In this document: piece by piece, positions 15,699 through 25,441 of the stretch
Numbering within the stretch: the first letter of the stretch is position 1
Layout of the letters: every line of letters begins with the position of its first letter
Assembly: GCA_937981995.1 (NCBI GenBank)
Contig: CALJNC010000026.1
Span: 1-64,000, forward strand
DNA from: an uncultured Chitinophagaceae bacterium
Lineage (GTDB): Bacteria; Bacteroidota; Bacteroidia; Chitinophagales; Chitinophagaceae
Reading direction: 5' to 3'
Length of the DNA: 64,000 nt
The notes under the pieces: generated by a model
What the model was told of the DNA's origin: nothing
Database searches by the model: none
The model's input: only the letters and a program-made list of their open reading frames with translations
Made by a program: the position numbers and the translations under genes

Positions 15699-17891
15699 AT
15701 GTCAAATTTAAGAATGCAAGCCATTAATAATATCAATGAAGGAGAAAAAGATATTAGAGGTTATAGCAGTACCAAGGTTACTGAGTTTTTTGGAACAAAT
15801 GTTTTTTCTGATAAAATTCAACGAGATTATTTAAGCGAAGAAGCTTTTTATAGTTTGAGAGAATCTGTGCAAAGCGGTAAGAAAGTAGATCGTGCTATGG
15901 CAGATCAAATATCATCGGCTATGAAAGCTTGGGCAATGGATAAAGGGGCTACGCACTTTACGCATTGGTTTCAGCCTTTAACAGGAGCTACTGCTGAGAA
16001 ACATGATTCGTTTTTTACATTAAAACCAGACGGTTCAGCTTTAGAAATATTTGATGGAGATGCATTGATTCAACAAGAACCAGATGCATCTAGTTTTCCA
16101 AATGGCGGTATCCGTGCAACATTTGAAGCACGTGGTTATACGGCTTGGGATCCTACTTCGCCAGCTTTTATTATGGAAATGGCACATGGTAAGACGCTTT
16201 GTATTCCTACCATTTTTATCGCTTATAGCGGTGAAAGTTTGGATAGTAAAACACCTTTATTAAAAGCTTTAGACGCAGTGAATCATGCATCGGTTGACGT
16301 GTGTAAATATTTTGATAAAAACGTAAACCGTGTAACGGCTAGTTTGGGTTGGGAGCAAGAGTACTTTGTAGTAGATGAAGCCTTGGCTAATGCCCGACCA
16401 GATTTAGTAGCTTGTGGTCGATTCCTTTTAGGTCATGCTCCTGCAAAAGGGCAGCAATTAGATGATCATTATTTCGGTTCTATCCCGGAGCGTGTGTTTG
16501 CGTTTATGCAAGATTTTGAACAAGAGAGTTATAAGTTAGGTATTCCTTTACGTACGCGTCATAATGAAGTAGCGCCTGGGCAATTTGAGTGTGCGCCTAT
16601 TTTTGAAGAAGCAAATCTAGCGGTGGATCATAATTCATTACTTATGGATTTAATGCCACGTGTTGCTAAACGTCATAAACTAAAAGTGTTATTACACGAG
16701 AAACCATTTGCAGGTGTAAATGGTAGTGGTAAGCATAACAATTGGAGCTTGGCAACAAACACAGGTGTGAATCTTTTAAGCCCAGGTAAAACACCAAGAA
16801 CAAATCTAATGTTCTTGACCTTTTTTATAAACTCAATAAAAGCAGTGCATGATCATGCTGATTTATTACGCGCTGCAATTGCAAGTGCGGGTAACGATCA
16901 TCGCTTAGGAGCTAATGAAGCACCACCTGCCATTATATCTGTATTTATAGGAGAATACTTGACTAAACTTTTAAAAGAAATAGAAGGTAGAGTAGGGGAT
17001 AAATTTTCGGAGCAAGATGAAGCCTTACTTAAAATGGATATTCACAAGTCAATCCCTGAATTATTCCAAGATAATACAGATCGTAATCGTACAAGTCCTT
17101 TTGCTTTTACAGGAAATAAATTTGAATTTAGAGCAGTAGGTTCTACAGCAAATTGTGCTGGACCTATGATGGTTTTAAATACTATTATGGCCGATACATT
17201 AATTCAGTTTAAGAAAGACGTAGACGCTAAAATTAAAAAAGGCGATAAAAAAGAAATTGCAATTTTAAAAGTGTTGCAATCGTATATCAAGAAAAGCAAA
17301 GCAATTTGTTTTGAAGGAGATAATTATAGCGATGCTTGGGCTAAAGAAGCTAAAAAACGTGGCTTAAGCAATAATAAGGATACGGTAAGAGCATTAGATG
17401 TATTAGCTACTAAAGAAGCAAAAAGCTTGTTTAAGCGTACCAATATTTTTACGGAAGTAGAGTTAGATGCACGTCATGAAATTCAATTGGAAGAGTACGT
17501 AAAGAAAATTCAGATTGAGGCGCGTATGATTGGTTACTTGGCTTCTAATCACGTATTGCCGTCGGCAATTGAGTATCAGAATAAATTGATTGAAAATATT
17601 AAAGGGCAAAAAGAAATTGGCCTTCCGGCTAAGTCCTACGCTTCTGTAAAAAACATTTGTGCTGATATTAGTGGTCATATTAATGCCGTAAGTAACGGAG
17701 TAACGGCTATGGTAAATGAGCGCAAAAAAGCAAATAAGATGAAGGATAGCAGAAAGATGGCGATTGCATATTGCGATAAAGTAAAGCCACACTTTGATGA
17801 TATTAGATATCATGCTGATAAATTAGAGCTTATTGTAGAAGATAAAATGTGGGCTTTGCCTAAATTAAGAGAGTTATTGTTCTTGAAATAA
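15699..17891 (+). CDS. glnN: Glutamine synthetase type III
   Basis: GSIII makes glutamine from glutamate, ammonia and ATP. The 730-residue length equals the family norm and is far above the GSI/GSII size. Recognisable segments are FTHWFQPLTG near the start, GWEQEYFVVD (metal-binding Glu), FTMR-equivalent PLRTRHNEVAPGQFE, and NGSGKHNNWSLATN (substrate-binding loop). A monocistronic layout is suggested by its own promoter and by the terminator at 17921. No nitrogen regulator is adjacent. Confidence 0.95.
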   Translation: MSNLRMQAINNINEGEKDIRGYSSTKVTEFFGTNVFSDKIQRDYLSEEAFYSLRESVQSGKKVDRAMADQISSAMKAWAMDKGATHFTHWFQPLTGATAEKHDSFFTLKPDGSALEIFDGDALIQQEPDASSFPNGGIRATFEARGYTAWDPTSPAFIMEMAHGKTLCIPTIFIAYSGESLDSKTPLLKALDAVNHASVDVCKYFDKNVNRVTASLGWEQEYFVVDEALANARPDLVACGRFLLGHAPAKGQQLDDHYFGSIPERVFAFMQDFEQESYKLGIPLRTRHNEVAPGQFECAPIFEEANLAVDHNSLLMDLMPRVAKRHKLKVLLHEKPFAGVNGSGKHNNWSLATNTGVNLLSPGKTPRTNLMFLTFFINSIKAVHDHADLLRAAIASAGNDHRLGANEAPPAIISVFIGEYLTKLLKEIEGRVGDKFSEQDEALLKMDIHKSIPELFQDNTDRNRTSPFAFTGNKFEFRAVGSTANCAGPMMVLNTIMADTLIQFKKDVDAKIKKGDKKEIAILKVLQSYIKKSKAICFEGDNYSDAWAKEAKKRGLSNNKDTVRALDVLATKEAKSLFKRTNIFTEVELDARHEIQLEEYVKKIQIEARMIGYLASNHVLPSAIEYQNKLIENIKGQKEIGLPAKSYASVKNICADISGHINAVSNGVTAMVNERKKANKMKDSRKMAIAYCDKVKPHFDDIRYHADKLELIVEDKMWALPKLRELLFLK

Positions 17892-17920
17892 TGGAAATTC
17901 CCAATATCGATAAAATTTTA

Positions 17921-17945
17921 AGACCTCTTCGGAGGTCTTTTTTTT
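17921..17945 (+). terminator. Intrinsic terminator of the GSIII gene
   Basis: Stem AAGACCTC/GAGGTCTT with a TTCG loop is followed by a run of T. Confidence 0.85.
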
Positions 17946-18019
17946 GAATCAAATGTTGGAATCATTCGTTTCTTTGCCGTTTGTGATAGATATTTAAACT
18001 TCAATAAAACTACATAAAA

Positions 18020-18988
18020 TTGGACTTAACATTTATTGTAATGTATTTGGGTTTTATAATGGCAGCTTATTCTGTTGTGGCTAATGATTCAATACAAACC
18101 TTGGGTACTTTTTTAAGTTCTAATTCTAAAAGAAGTTGGGTAGTACTATGGGCTTTTGCGGGTAGTATTTTGGCGGCAACCTTAATCTATGGTTGGTTTC
18201 AATACTCAGGTGATGTAAGCTATGGTCGTTTGGCTAAATACGCATTACCCGAACCTTTTGCATGGTATTATTTGTTGCCTCCTTTAATTCTCGTATTGCT
18301 TACACGCACAGGGATTCCCGTGAGTACCTCATTTTTAATTCTTACATTTTTCAATGAGAAAAATTTAATGAATATGGTGCAGAAGTCATTGTTAGGATAT
18401 GCGGTTGCTTTTGGAGCGGCTATATTAATCTATGTTGGGATTACTCGTTTGGTAGAAAAGCGTTTTATACAAAAGAAAATTACCGATAAGGAAAGGCAAA
18501 TATGGACAGTTCTTCAGTGGTGTTCTACAGGTTTTTTATGGTCGCAATGGCTGATTCAAGATTTTGCAAATATCTATGTTTACTTACCTAGGCAGATTTC
18601 TGTATTGGAGTTAATTATCTCCTTAGTAATTATTTTGGGCATGTTAGCCTATATCGTTGCCACAAAAGGTGGTGCTATACAAAAAATTGTAAAATCAAAA
18701 ACGAATACAATAGATATAAGATCGGCTACAATTATTGATGCTGTTTATGGCATGGTTCTTTTCTACTTTAAGGAAATGAATGAAATTCCTATGAGTACGA
18801 CTTGGGTATTTATTGGTTTATTGGCGGGTCGTGAGATTGCCATAAACTTTATGATGGGAGAAAAAACCAAGCGAAAAGGTATGCTTAAAAGCATTAGCTT
18901 GGATTTGACGAAAGTGACCTTGGGCTTGGTAATTAGTATTCTGCTTGTTTTCATTGTGAAATACTTTTCCCAGGGCAGCTTTGCCTAA
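18020..18988 (+). CDS. PiT-like inorganic phosphate permease (divergent)
   Basis: This 322-residue polytopic membrane protein has a first half that contains VVANDSIQTLGTFLSS, recalling the PiT family signature GAND-x-x-N-x-x-GT, and GIPVSTSF. A second, related segment EIPMSTTWVFIGLLAG lies near the C-terminus. PiT proteins normally carry the GAND signature twice; the second copy is not recognisable here. The position directly upstream of an OprP-type porin and pstSCAB-phoU supports a role in phosphate uptake, though that is inference. The start is TTG at 18020; ATG at 18041 is an alternative. Confidence 0.68.
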   Translation: MDLTFIVMYLGFIMAAYSVVANDSIQTLGTFLSSNSKRSWVVLWAFAGSILAATLIYGWFQYSGDVSYGRLAKYALPEPFAWYYLLPPLILVLLTRTGIPVSTSFLILTFFNEKNLMNMVQKSLLGYAVAFGAAILIYVGITRLVEKRFIQKKITDKERQIWTVLQWCSTGFLWSQWLIQDFANIYVYLPRQISVLELIISLVIILGMLAYIVATKGGAIQKIVKSKTNTIDIRSATIIDAVYGMVLFYFKEMNEIPMSTTWVFIGLLAGREIAINFMMGEKTKRKGMLKSISLDLTKVTLGLVISILLVFIVKYFSQGSFA

Positions 18989-19013
18989 TGAATAAACTAT
19001 TTGATTAAATAGG

Positions 19014-19039
19014 AGGCTTTATCATAAGGTCTTTTTTTT
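19014..19039 (+). terminator. Probable terminator after the PiT-like gene
   Basis: A stem AGGCTTT/AAGGTCT with G-U pairs and an ATCAT loop is followed by a run of T. Confidence 0.5.
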
Positions 19040-19097
19040 ACTCTGTAAAACCCTATAATCAACATATTGTTACCTCTTTTTTGTAATGTAATAAAAA

Positions 19098-19154
19098 GGT
19101 AACATTAAGGTAATATTAGAAATTCTTAATCGCCTAGTCATTCGGATACTTTTG
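19098..19154 (+). promoter_or_regulatory. Candidate Pho-box promoter of the phosphate porin/pst operon
   Basis: Two 11-base direct repeats, GGTAACATTAA (19098-19108) and GGTAATATTAG (19109-19119), are followed by a weaker third unit (19120-19130) and then the -7 box TACTTTTG (19147-19154). No TTG occurs at the -33 position, as expected for an activator-dependent promoter. An upstream TGTTACC at 19068-19074 forms an inverted pair with GGTAACA. The 11-base spacing recalls PhoB/PhoP sites of other phyla. Confidence 0.5.
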
Positions 19155-19218
19155 TGCTCGATTAAACTAGTAAAACTGAAATCAACTATTATTGAATGAT
19201 TTCAACAAATGAAAAAAA

Positions 19219-20457
19219 ATGAGTAAAAAACTAACGCTTATCCTAAGCATGGTACTTTTTGTGGCATGTAGTGCACAGGCACAACACGTAGAAAAAAAAT
19301 TCGGGAAAGGGCTAAATTTTTATGGAAAGGATTCTTCTTTTCATGTAAAATTTGGCTTTCGTTTTCAAAGCTTATATCAAGCCGAATGGGACGTAACAAA
19401 CGATGAACTAGGGAATATTAATAGCCTTGATGATAAGTTTCTAACGCGACGTTCAAGGTTAAAATTTAATGGATATGCTTTCTCTCCTAAATTAAAATGG
19501 AAGTTGGAGTTGGCACTATCTAATAGAGATATTAGCAGCGGTGCTATAACGCCGGAGCAAAGCAATGCAAGTAATATCGTTTTAGATGCTTATGCTGATT
19601 GGAATTTTTATAAAGGCTTTTCTATAAAAATGGGACAATTTAAGTTACCTGGTAATATTGAGCGTGTTGTTTCTTCAGCTAATTTACAATTGGTTGATCG
19701 TTCGTTGCTAAACTCAAAGTTTAATGTAGACCGTGATATGGGTTTTCAGCTTACAGGTAAGCAAAAGGTTGATGGAACCAAGCTTGTATTCAAAGAAAAA
19801 GTTGCCTTGACACAAGGTTTAGGAAGAAATATTACAAGTGGAACTACCGGTGGTTATAATTATACTTTTAGAGGTGAGGTTTACCCATTTGGCGAGTTTA
19901 AAAAAGGAAAAGATGACTATGTTGGATCGGCTCTGGTTTATTACGAAAGACCAAGATTAATGTTAGGAGCTGCGTATAATATTAATGAAAACGCTATCCG
20001 CTCAAAGCAAGGCTGGGGTGGAAGCTTTATTGCCGATGGTAATGGTGATTATGTAGGTAAGCAATTGAACACTTTATTCTTAGATGGTGCCTTTAAGTAC
20101 AAGCGCTTGTCTGTAATGGGTGAGTTTGCAGCAGCTAGAACTTCAGATGATGATGGTCGTTTATTTGACGCTGCAAACAATGTGGTAGGTCAATTCAATA
20201 CAGGTACTGCCTTTAATTTACAAGCGGGTTATATGTTGAATAAAAGAGTTTCTACCATGACAGGTAATCTTGAGTTAGTAGGTCGTTATACAACGGTTGA
20301 TTACTATCAAAATAATGATGAAGATCAATTTACAATTGGCGTAAATCGTTTTGTGTCAGGGCATCAATTAAAAATTCAAGCGGATATGACTTATAGAGCA
20401 ATTGATGGCAAGGATGATGGATTGATGTTTCGTTTACAAACGGATGTACACTTCTAA
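19219..20457 (+). CDS. Phosphate-selective porin (OprO/OprP type)
   Basis: This 412-residue outer-membrane beta-barrel has a signal peptide ending ACSAQAQ. The barrel begins FGKGLNFYGKDSSFHVKFGFRFQ and contains RRSRLKFNGYAFSPKLKWKLEL and a VKMGQFK-like segment (IKMGQFKLPGNIERVVSS). The last residue is Phe (DVHF), as usual for barrel insertion by Bam. It probably carries phosphate or polyphosphate across the outer membrane and starts the pst operon. Confidence 0.88.
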   Translation: MSKKLTLILSMVLFVACSAQAQHVEKKFGKGLNFYGKDSSFHVKFGFRFQSLYQAEWDVTNDELGNINSLDDKFLTRRSRLKFNGYAFSPKLKWKLELALSNRDISSGAITPEQSNASNIVLDAYADWNFYKGFSIKMGQFKLPGNIERVVSSANLQLVDRSLLNSKFNVDRDMGFQLTGKQKVDGTKLVFKEKVALTQGLGRNITSGTTGGYNYTFRGEVYPFGEFKKGKDDYVGSALVYYERPRLMLGAAYNINENAIRSKQGWGGSFIADGNGDYVGKQLNTLFLDGAFKYKRLSVMGEFAAARTSDDDGRLFDAANNVVGQFNTGTAFNLQAGYMLNKRVSTMTGNLELVGRYTTVDYYQNNDEDQFTIGVNRFVSGHQLKIQADMTYRAIDGKDDGLMFRLQTDVHF

Positions 20458-20525
20458 AAAGATAATCATAGGATAATACACAACTATAAATAATAAACTA
20501 ATTTTAAACTTTAATAAAAACAATA

Positions 20526-21512
20526 ATGAAAAAACTAATAACAATTTTCGTAGCAATTTTAAGCATATCATTCATGGCTATGTCTTGTGGAGATTCGGAA
20601 AATACAGGTGGTGGAGATGCGCATGCAACCTCTAGTGATAAAGGAAGCATCGGAATCGATGGTTCTAGCACCGTATTTCCTATAACAGAAGCAGTAGCTG
20701 AAGAGTATCGTGCCGTGGCAAAAGACGTTCAAGTAACTGTAGGTGTTTCTGGAACAGGTGGTGGATTTAAAAAATTCTCTCGTGGAGAAACAGATATTTC
20801 TGATGCTTCTCGTCCGATTAAGCAAAAAGAAATTGATGCTTGTAAAGAAAACAACATCTCTTACTTAGAATTGAGTGTAGCCTATGATGGTTTAGCTGTA
20901 ATTGCGAATCCTCAAAATGATTGGTTGACGGATATTACAGTTGCCGAATTAAAAAAGATTTGGGAGCCAGCTGCGAAGGGTGTGGTAATGAATTGGAATC
21001 AAATTCGCCCAGAATGGCCAGCAGAAAAAATTGAATTGTATGGACCTGGAACTGCTTCTGGAACATTTGATTACTTTACAGAGGCTATTTGTGGAGAGAG
21101 CGGTGCTTGTCGTGCGGATTATAACTCAAGCGAAGATGATAATATTTTGGTGACGGGTGTTGCAGGCAATAAATATGCTTTAGGTTTCTTTGGATTAGCT
21201 TACTATTCTGAAAACCAAGACAAATTAAAGTTAGTTGCTGTTGATGGTGGGAATGGTGCCATTACGCCTTCTTTAGAAACTGTAAAAGATGGAAGCTATG
21301 CTCCTTTATCTCGTCCCTTATTTATATATGTAAACAGTACAGCGGCTGCTAAAGCACATGTAGTAAATTTTGTAAAATACTATATTGAAAATGCGGGAGC
21401 TATGGCGACAGATGTAGGCTATATCCCTATGAAAGATGACGAATATGCTGCGGAGAATGCAAAGTTTGAAGAATTTTTAAGTTCTTTGTCTTCTCCTGCA
21501 ACTGCTGAATAG
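20526..21512 (+). CDS. pstS: Phosphate ABC transporter substrate-binding lipoprotein PstS
   Basis: PstS captures phosphate in the periplasm for PstCAB. It has a 328-residue precursor with a lipobox MAMSC near residue 21. Phosphate-contacting loops are visible as [45 protein letters not shown] and [12 protein letters not shown]. It sits 68 bases after the porin gene and 24 bases before pstC. Confidence 0.96.
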   Translation: MKKLITIFVAILSISFMAMSCGDSENTGGGDAHATSSDKGSIGIDGSSTVFPITEAVAEEYRAVAKDVQVTVGVSGTGGGFKKFSRGETDISDASRPIKQKEIDACKENNISYLELSVAYDGLAVIANPQNDWLTDITVAELKKIWEPAAKGVVMNWNQIRPEWPAEKIELYGPGTASGTFDYFTEAICGESGACRADYNSSEDDNILVTGVAGNKYALGFFGLAYYSENQDKLKLVAVDGGNGAITPSLETVKDGSYAPLSRPLFIYVNSTAAAKAHVVNFVKYYIENAGAMATDVGYIPMKDDEYAAENAKFEEFLSSLSSPATAE

Positions 21513-21536
21513 TTTTTATCTATCTTAGCGCAGTAG

Positions 21537-22430
21537 ATGAGAAAGATCTTATCCATAGAACAAAAAGAAAAGCTGATAAAGGCTTTTCTTTTTGTATGTG
21601 CAGCCATTACCTTATTAACCACATTGGGTATAATCTGGGTGCTGCTTTCGCAGTCTTATAATTTTTTCAAAGAGGTTTCGGTTTGGGATTTTATCACAGA
21701 TAAAGAGTGGACACCCTTGTTCTCAGAAAAGCATTTCGGTATTATGCCTTTGCTTTCAGGAACTTTATTGACCACGGTTATTGCTTTATTAGTAGCCTTG
21801 CCTTTAGGTTTAACGATTGCTGTTTATTTAAATGAATATGCACCCAAAAGGTTTAGAAAAGCCGTCAAGCCTTTATTAGAAATTTTAGCAGCGGTACCCA
21901 CCGTTGTTTATGGTTTTTTTGCTCTGGTTGTCGTGACTCCTTTTTTACAATCTATCTGGCCAAGTATTTCTGGTTTTAACTCTATATCTGCAGGTGTGGT
22001 TATGGGTATTATGATTATACCATTTATCTCTTCACTGGGAGAGGACGCTTTGTTTGCCGTGCCTAATTCGTTGCGTCAGGCATCATATGGTATGGGCGCT
22101 ACGCGATTGCAAACCGCTTTCCGAGTTTTAATTCCATCTGCTTCTTCCGGTATCATTGCTTCTATTATTTTGGCATTTTCAAGAGCCATTGGCGAAACAA
22201 TGATTGTGGCCGTAGCGGCTGGTCAGCAACCACAATTGACAATGGATCCCACCGTGCCGATACAAACAATTACATCCTATATTGTACAAGTAAGTTCGGG
22301 CGATGTACAGCATGGTTCTCTAGAGTACAATACAATTTTTGCTGCAGGTTTAGCCTTATTTGTTTTTACTTTTATTCTGAATAATATTAGCTTTTTTATC
22401 AATAAAAAATTCCGTCAAGAATATGAGTAA
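21537..22430 (+). CDS. pstC: Phosphate ABC transporter permease PstC
   Basis: This 297-residue inner-membrane permease subunit has about six transmembrane segments. The EAA-type cytoplasmic loop (EDALFAVPNSLRQASYGMGATRLQTAFRVLIPSA) that docks on PstB is clear. It overlaps pstA by 8 bases, indicating translational coupling. Confidence 0.96.
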   Translation: MRKILSIEQKEKLIKAFLFVCAAITLLTTLGIIWVLLSQSYNFFKEVSVWDFITDKEWTPLFSEKHFGIMPLLSGTLLTTVIALLVALPLGLTIAVYLNEYAPKRFRKAVKPLLEILAAVPTVVYGFFALVVVTPFLQSIWPSISGFNSISAGVVMGIMIIPFISSLGEDALFAVPNSLRQASYGMGATRLQTAFRVLIPSASSGIIASIILAFSRAIGETMIVAVAAGQQPQLTMDPTVPIQTITSYIVQVSSGDVQHGSLEYNTIFAAGLALFVFTFILNNISFFINKKFRQEYE

Positions 22431-23280
22431 GGCTAAATTAAATAGAAGAAAAGATCAGTTGTTTGGGTACTTCGGTGTCTTTGCAACCGTTCTTGGATTG
22501 GTTTTATTAGCCTTGTTTATTTTTCAAATTTTCTCAGATGGTATTGGCCGTTTAGATTTAGATTTTATGAAAGCGCTCCCTTCTCGTAAGTGGGAAAAGG
22601 CAGGGATACTTCCGGCCTGGACGGGTACTTTATGGATTTTTGTTTTAACGGCTGTAGTTGTCATTCCAGTAGGCGTAGGTGCAGGTGTTTATTTAGAAGA
22701 GTATGCGACTAAGGGTAGATTAAGTAATTTATTAGAGATCAATATCTCAAATTTGGCTGGTGTGCCTAGTATTATATATGGTATTATAGGCTTGCAAATT
22801 TTTGTTCGTTTTATGAATTTGGGGGGTGTTTTATTAGCAGGTGCTTTTACATTGGCTCTTTTAATTCTGCCCATTATTATTGTAGCTACTCGTGAGGCGA
22901 TTAAGGCGGTGCCGAAATCTATTAAGCAAGCGTCTTACGGATTGGGTGCTACCAAGTGGCAAACAATTTGGAATCAGGTTTTACCAATTGCTTCCGCAAA
23001 TATTATTACCGGTGTAATTTTAGCCTTGGCGAGAGCGGTAGGAGAGACAGCTCCTTTAATTGTAATCGGCGCCTTGGCTTATGTGCCGTTTGTAGCAAAA
23101 TCGCCAATGGATGAGTTTACCGTTTTGCCTATGCAAATATTTAATTGGGTGTCCCGTCCGCAACATGGATTTTTATTGAATGCAGCAGCAGCTATCCTAA
23201 TTCTATTGTTGATTGTATTTTTATTAAATGGTTTAGCGGTTTACCTTAGAAATCGTTCGCGCAAAAAGTTTGGAATGTAA
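22423..23280 (+). CDS. pstA: Phosphate ABC transporter permease PstA
   Basis: This 285-residue partner of PstC has six membrane segments, a conserved [15 protein letters not shown] segment and an EAA loop ([34 protein letters not shown]). It ends 4 bases before the pstB start. Confidence 0.96.
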   Translation: MSKAKLNRRKDQLFGYFGVFATVLGLVLLALFIFQIFSDGIGRLDLDFMKALPSRKWEKAGILPAWTGTLWIFVLTAVVVIPVGVGAGVYLEEYATKGRLSNLLEINISNLAGVPSIIYGIIGLQIFVRFMNLGGVLLAGAFTLALLILPIIIVATREAIKAVPKSIKQASYGLGATKWQTIWNQVLPIASANIITGVILALARAVGETAPLIVIGALAYVPFVAKSPMDEFTVLPMQIFNWVSRPQHGFLLNAAAAILILLLIVFLLNGLAVYLRNRSRKKFGM

Positions 23281-23284
23281 TCGT

Positions 23285-24046
23285 ATGGAAAAGAATATTA
23301 AAATAGAAACCAAAAACATAAACGCCTGGTACGGCGAAAAGAAAGTATTGCACGGTATTGATCTTCAAATGGAAGAAAATACAGTAACTGCTTTTATTGG
23401 TCCTTCTGGTTGTGGGAAGTCTACTTTTTTGCGTGTGCTTAATCGTATGAACGATTATATAGATTCTTTTAGAAAAGAAGGAGATGTACTAATAGATAAT
23501 AAGGATATTTATGGTAAAAAAGTACGTATTGAAGAGTTGAGGAAAGAAGTAGGAATGGTTTTTCAAAAACCCAACCCATTTCCAAAATCAATTTATGAAA
23601 ACGTTGTTTACGGATTGCGTATCCAAGGAATAAACAAGCGTGCTATTTTAGATGAAGCGGTAGAAAAAACCTTAAAACAAGCAGCGCTATGGGATGAGGT
23701 AAAAGATGATTTAAAGAAAAATGCCTTAGGTTTATCTGGTGGGCAGCAGCAGCGTTTATGCATAGCGCGTACATTAGCGGTACAGCCTAAAATTATTTTA
23801 ATGGATGAGCCAGCGTCGGCCTTGGATCCAATTTCTACTGCAAAGGTAGAGGAGCTAATTTATGATTTAAAGCAGGAGTATACCATTGTAATTGTAACGC
23901 ATAATATGCACCAAGCGGGTAGGGTGAGTGACAAAACAGCTTTCTTCCTTATGGGAGAATTAATTGAATACGATAAGACTAAGAATATTTTTACAAAACC
24001 CCAAGACGAACGAACAGAGAACTATATCACTGGTAAGTTTGGATAA
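23285..24046 (+). CDS. pstB: Phosphate ABC transporter ATPase PstB
   Basis: This 253-residue ATPase energises PstCA. It has Walker [10 protein letters not shown], the signature [10 protein letters not shown], Walker [13 protein letters not shown] and the switch His in [10 protein letters not shown]. An upstream in-frame start at 23270 would overlap pstA and add MECNR; ATG at 23285 fits the family start ([17 protein letters not shown]). Confidence 0.97.
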   Translation: MEKNIKIETKNINAWYGEKKVLHGIDLQMEENTVTAFIGPSGCGKSTFLRVLNRMNDYIDSFRKEGDVLIDNKDIYGKKVRIEELRKEVGMVFQKPNPFPKSIYENVVYGLRIQGINKRAILDEAVEKTLKQAALWDEVKDDLKKNALGLSGGQQQRLCIARTLAVQPKIILMDEPASALDPISTAKVEELIYDLKQEYTIVIVTHNMHQAGRVSDKTAFFLMGELIEYDKTKNIFTKPQDERTENYITGKFG

Positions 24047-24064
24047 TAAAATAAATTATAGGTT

Positions 24065-24742
24065 ATGACTAATCTCGAACAGGAACTTAAGGAAATTAAA
24101 GACTCTATCTTAGAGATGCTCAAGTTGGTATTAAATCAGCTTGAGAAATCGGGCGATGCATTTATAAATTTTGACGAAGCTTTAGCTGATGAAGTAATTC
24201 ATTCTGAAAAAAGAGTGAACGCTATGGAGTTGACAATAGATAAGCATTGTGAGAATGTTTTTGCGTTATATAATCCTGTGGCTAGCGATTTGCGTTTTGT
24301 GATTAGTATGCTTAAAATGAACTCAGATATTGAGCGAATTGGTGATTATGCTGATGGCGTTTCAGATTATGTGATAGACTTGGAGCATCCGATTGATAAG
24401 GATTATTTAGAAAAATCTCGTGTATCTGAGATGTTTGACATTGCTTACAATATGTTAGATATGGTTATTATTTCTATAGAATCTGATAATGCTGAATTGC
24501 CACGTCAGGTATTTAAAAAAGATAGAGAGTTAAATAAAATTAACCGAGCATCCTCTGACCTTATTGAAAGAATGGTAAAGGCTGATTCAACAAATACATC
24601 ATCTGCTTTATACCTATTTAGTACAATTAAAAAAGTAGAGCGTATTGGTGATCATATTAAAAATATAGCCGAGGATTGGATTTTCTACCTTGACGGCGAA
24701 GTACTGAAGCATCGTAAGAAGTTACCTAAGAAGAAGTTTTAG
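24065..24742 (+). CDS. phoU: Phosphate signalling protein PhoU
   Basis: This 225-residue all-helical protein has the two PhoU three-helix repeats. Metal-binding motifs are SDLRFVISMLKMNSDIERIGDYADG in repeat 1 and STIKKVERIGDHIKNIAED in repeat 2. PhoU normally links Pst transport to the PhoR/PhoB sensor pair, which is not in this window. It is the last gene of the operon. Confidence 0.95.
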   Translation: MTNLEQELKEIKDSILEMLKLVLNQLEKSGDAFINFDEALADEVIHSEKRVNAMELTIDKHCENVFALYNPVASDLRFVISMLKMNSDIERIGDYADGVSDYVIDLEHPIDKDYLEKSRVSEMFDIAYNMLDMVIISIESDNAELPRQVFKKDRELNKINRASSDLIERMVKADSTNTSSALYLFSTIKKVERIGDHIKNIAEDWIFYLDGEVLKHRKKLPKKKF

Positions 24743-24807
24743 TATGAATACGATCTTCCCTCTGTTTTTAATATAATATGAAATATGACGCATTAGTTTA
24801 TTAAAAG

Positions 24808-24839
24808 AAAAAAGGGCAACTCGCCAATGCGTGCTACCC
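24808..24839 (-). terminator. Intrinsic terminator of the hsp20 gene
   Basis: Read on the minus strand, GGGTAGC-A-CGC-ATTG-GCG-A-GTTGCCC folds into a long hairpin (10 pairs with symmetric A-A mismatch) followed by TTTTTT. Confidence 0.7.
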
Positions 24840-24867
24840 CATTTTCATCCCCCTATGAAAAAAACTA

Positions 24868-25275
24868 CTACTTAATACTTATCTCTTTGGCTTTTGCCTT
24901 CACTGCTTTTGGTAGTGTTAGGTGCAAAATTCCATTTTCAAATGTTGCTTCAATATCTTTTTCTTTAACCTGCTCAGGCAAGTAGAATGATCTACTAAAC
25001 GTTTTTGTGGCATGTTCTTTTCGCGTATATTTTGTTTTGGCGCTGGTTGAGTCTTTAGGTTCAATTTTGGCGCTTATAGTTAGTGTATCGTTTTCGAGCT
25101 TAATTTTCAAAGCTTCTTTGTTATAGCCAGCTAAGGCAAATTCAAGCTGATATTCTTTTTCATTCTCTGATATATTTACAGCAGGAAAATGGGCATTATC
25201 TGTCAACGCATTTACGCCTAGGTCAAATAAATTTTTGAATAAAGGTTCGAAATTTGTTTTTGTTGTGTGTCTCAT
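24868..25275 (-). CDS. Small heat shock protein (Hsp20/alpha-crystallin)
   Basis: This 135-residue ATP-independent chaperone holds unfolding proteins. It has a short N-terminal arm, then the alpha-crystallin domain from about residue 28 (FPAVNISENEKEYQLEFALAGYNKEALKI) and the closing EATFENGILHLTLPK segment, with a C-terminal tail containing ISIK. It lies downstream of the anti-sigma/protease gene on the same strand but has its own upstream region with a perfect palindrome. Confidence 0.93.
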   Translation of the reverse strand: MRHTTKTNFEPLFKNLFDLGVNALTDNAHFPAVNISENEKEYQLEFALAGYNKEALKIKLENDTLTISAKIEPKDSTSAKTKYTRKEHATKTFSRSFYLPEQVKEKDIEATFENGILHLTLPKAVKAKAKEISIK

Positions 25276-25326
25276 TTTTATCTATTTATTGTTTGTACTT
25301 TAAATAGATTAAGAATTGTACCAAGC

Positions 25327-25344
25327 CTTGATTGTTCAATCAAG
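25327..25344. promoter_or_regulatory. Perfect palindrome upstream of hsp20
   Basis: CTTGATTG-TT-CAATCAAG (8-bp arms, 2-bp centre) lies 52 bases before the hsp20 start. It is a candidate operator. It does not match the CIRCE element of HrcA. Confidence 0.45.
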
Positions 25345-25360
25345 TTGTCAGTACGCTGCA

Positions 25361-25386
25361 TAAAAATAGCCAAAATGGCATTTTAT
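25361..25386 (-). terminator. Weak terminator-like hairpin after the anti-sigma/protease gene
   Basis: Minus-strand GCC-ATTTT-GGC, flanked by A-rich and T-rich stretches, lies 56 bases beyond the stop of the protease gene. The G+C stem is only 3 bp, so this is tentative. Confidence 0.3.
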
Positions 25387-25441
25387 TGTTATATAAACGA
25401 CTTTTTGTCTACTATTGATTAATGTGATAAGTGTAACTAGC

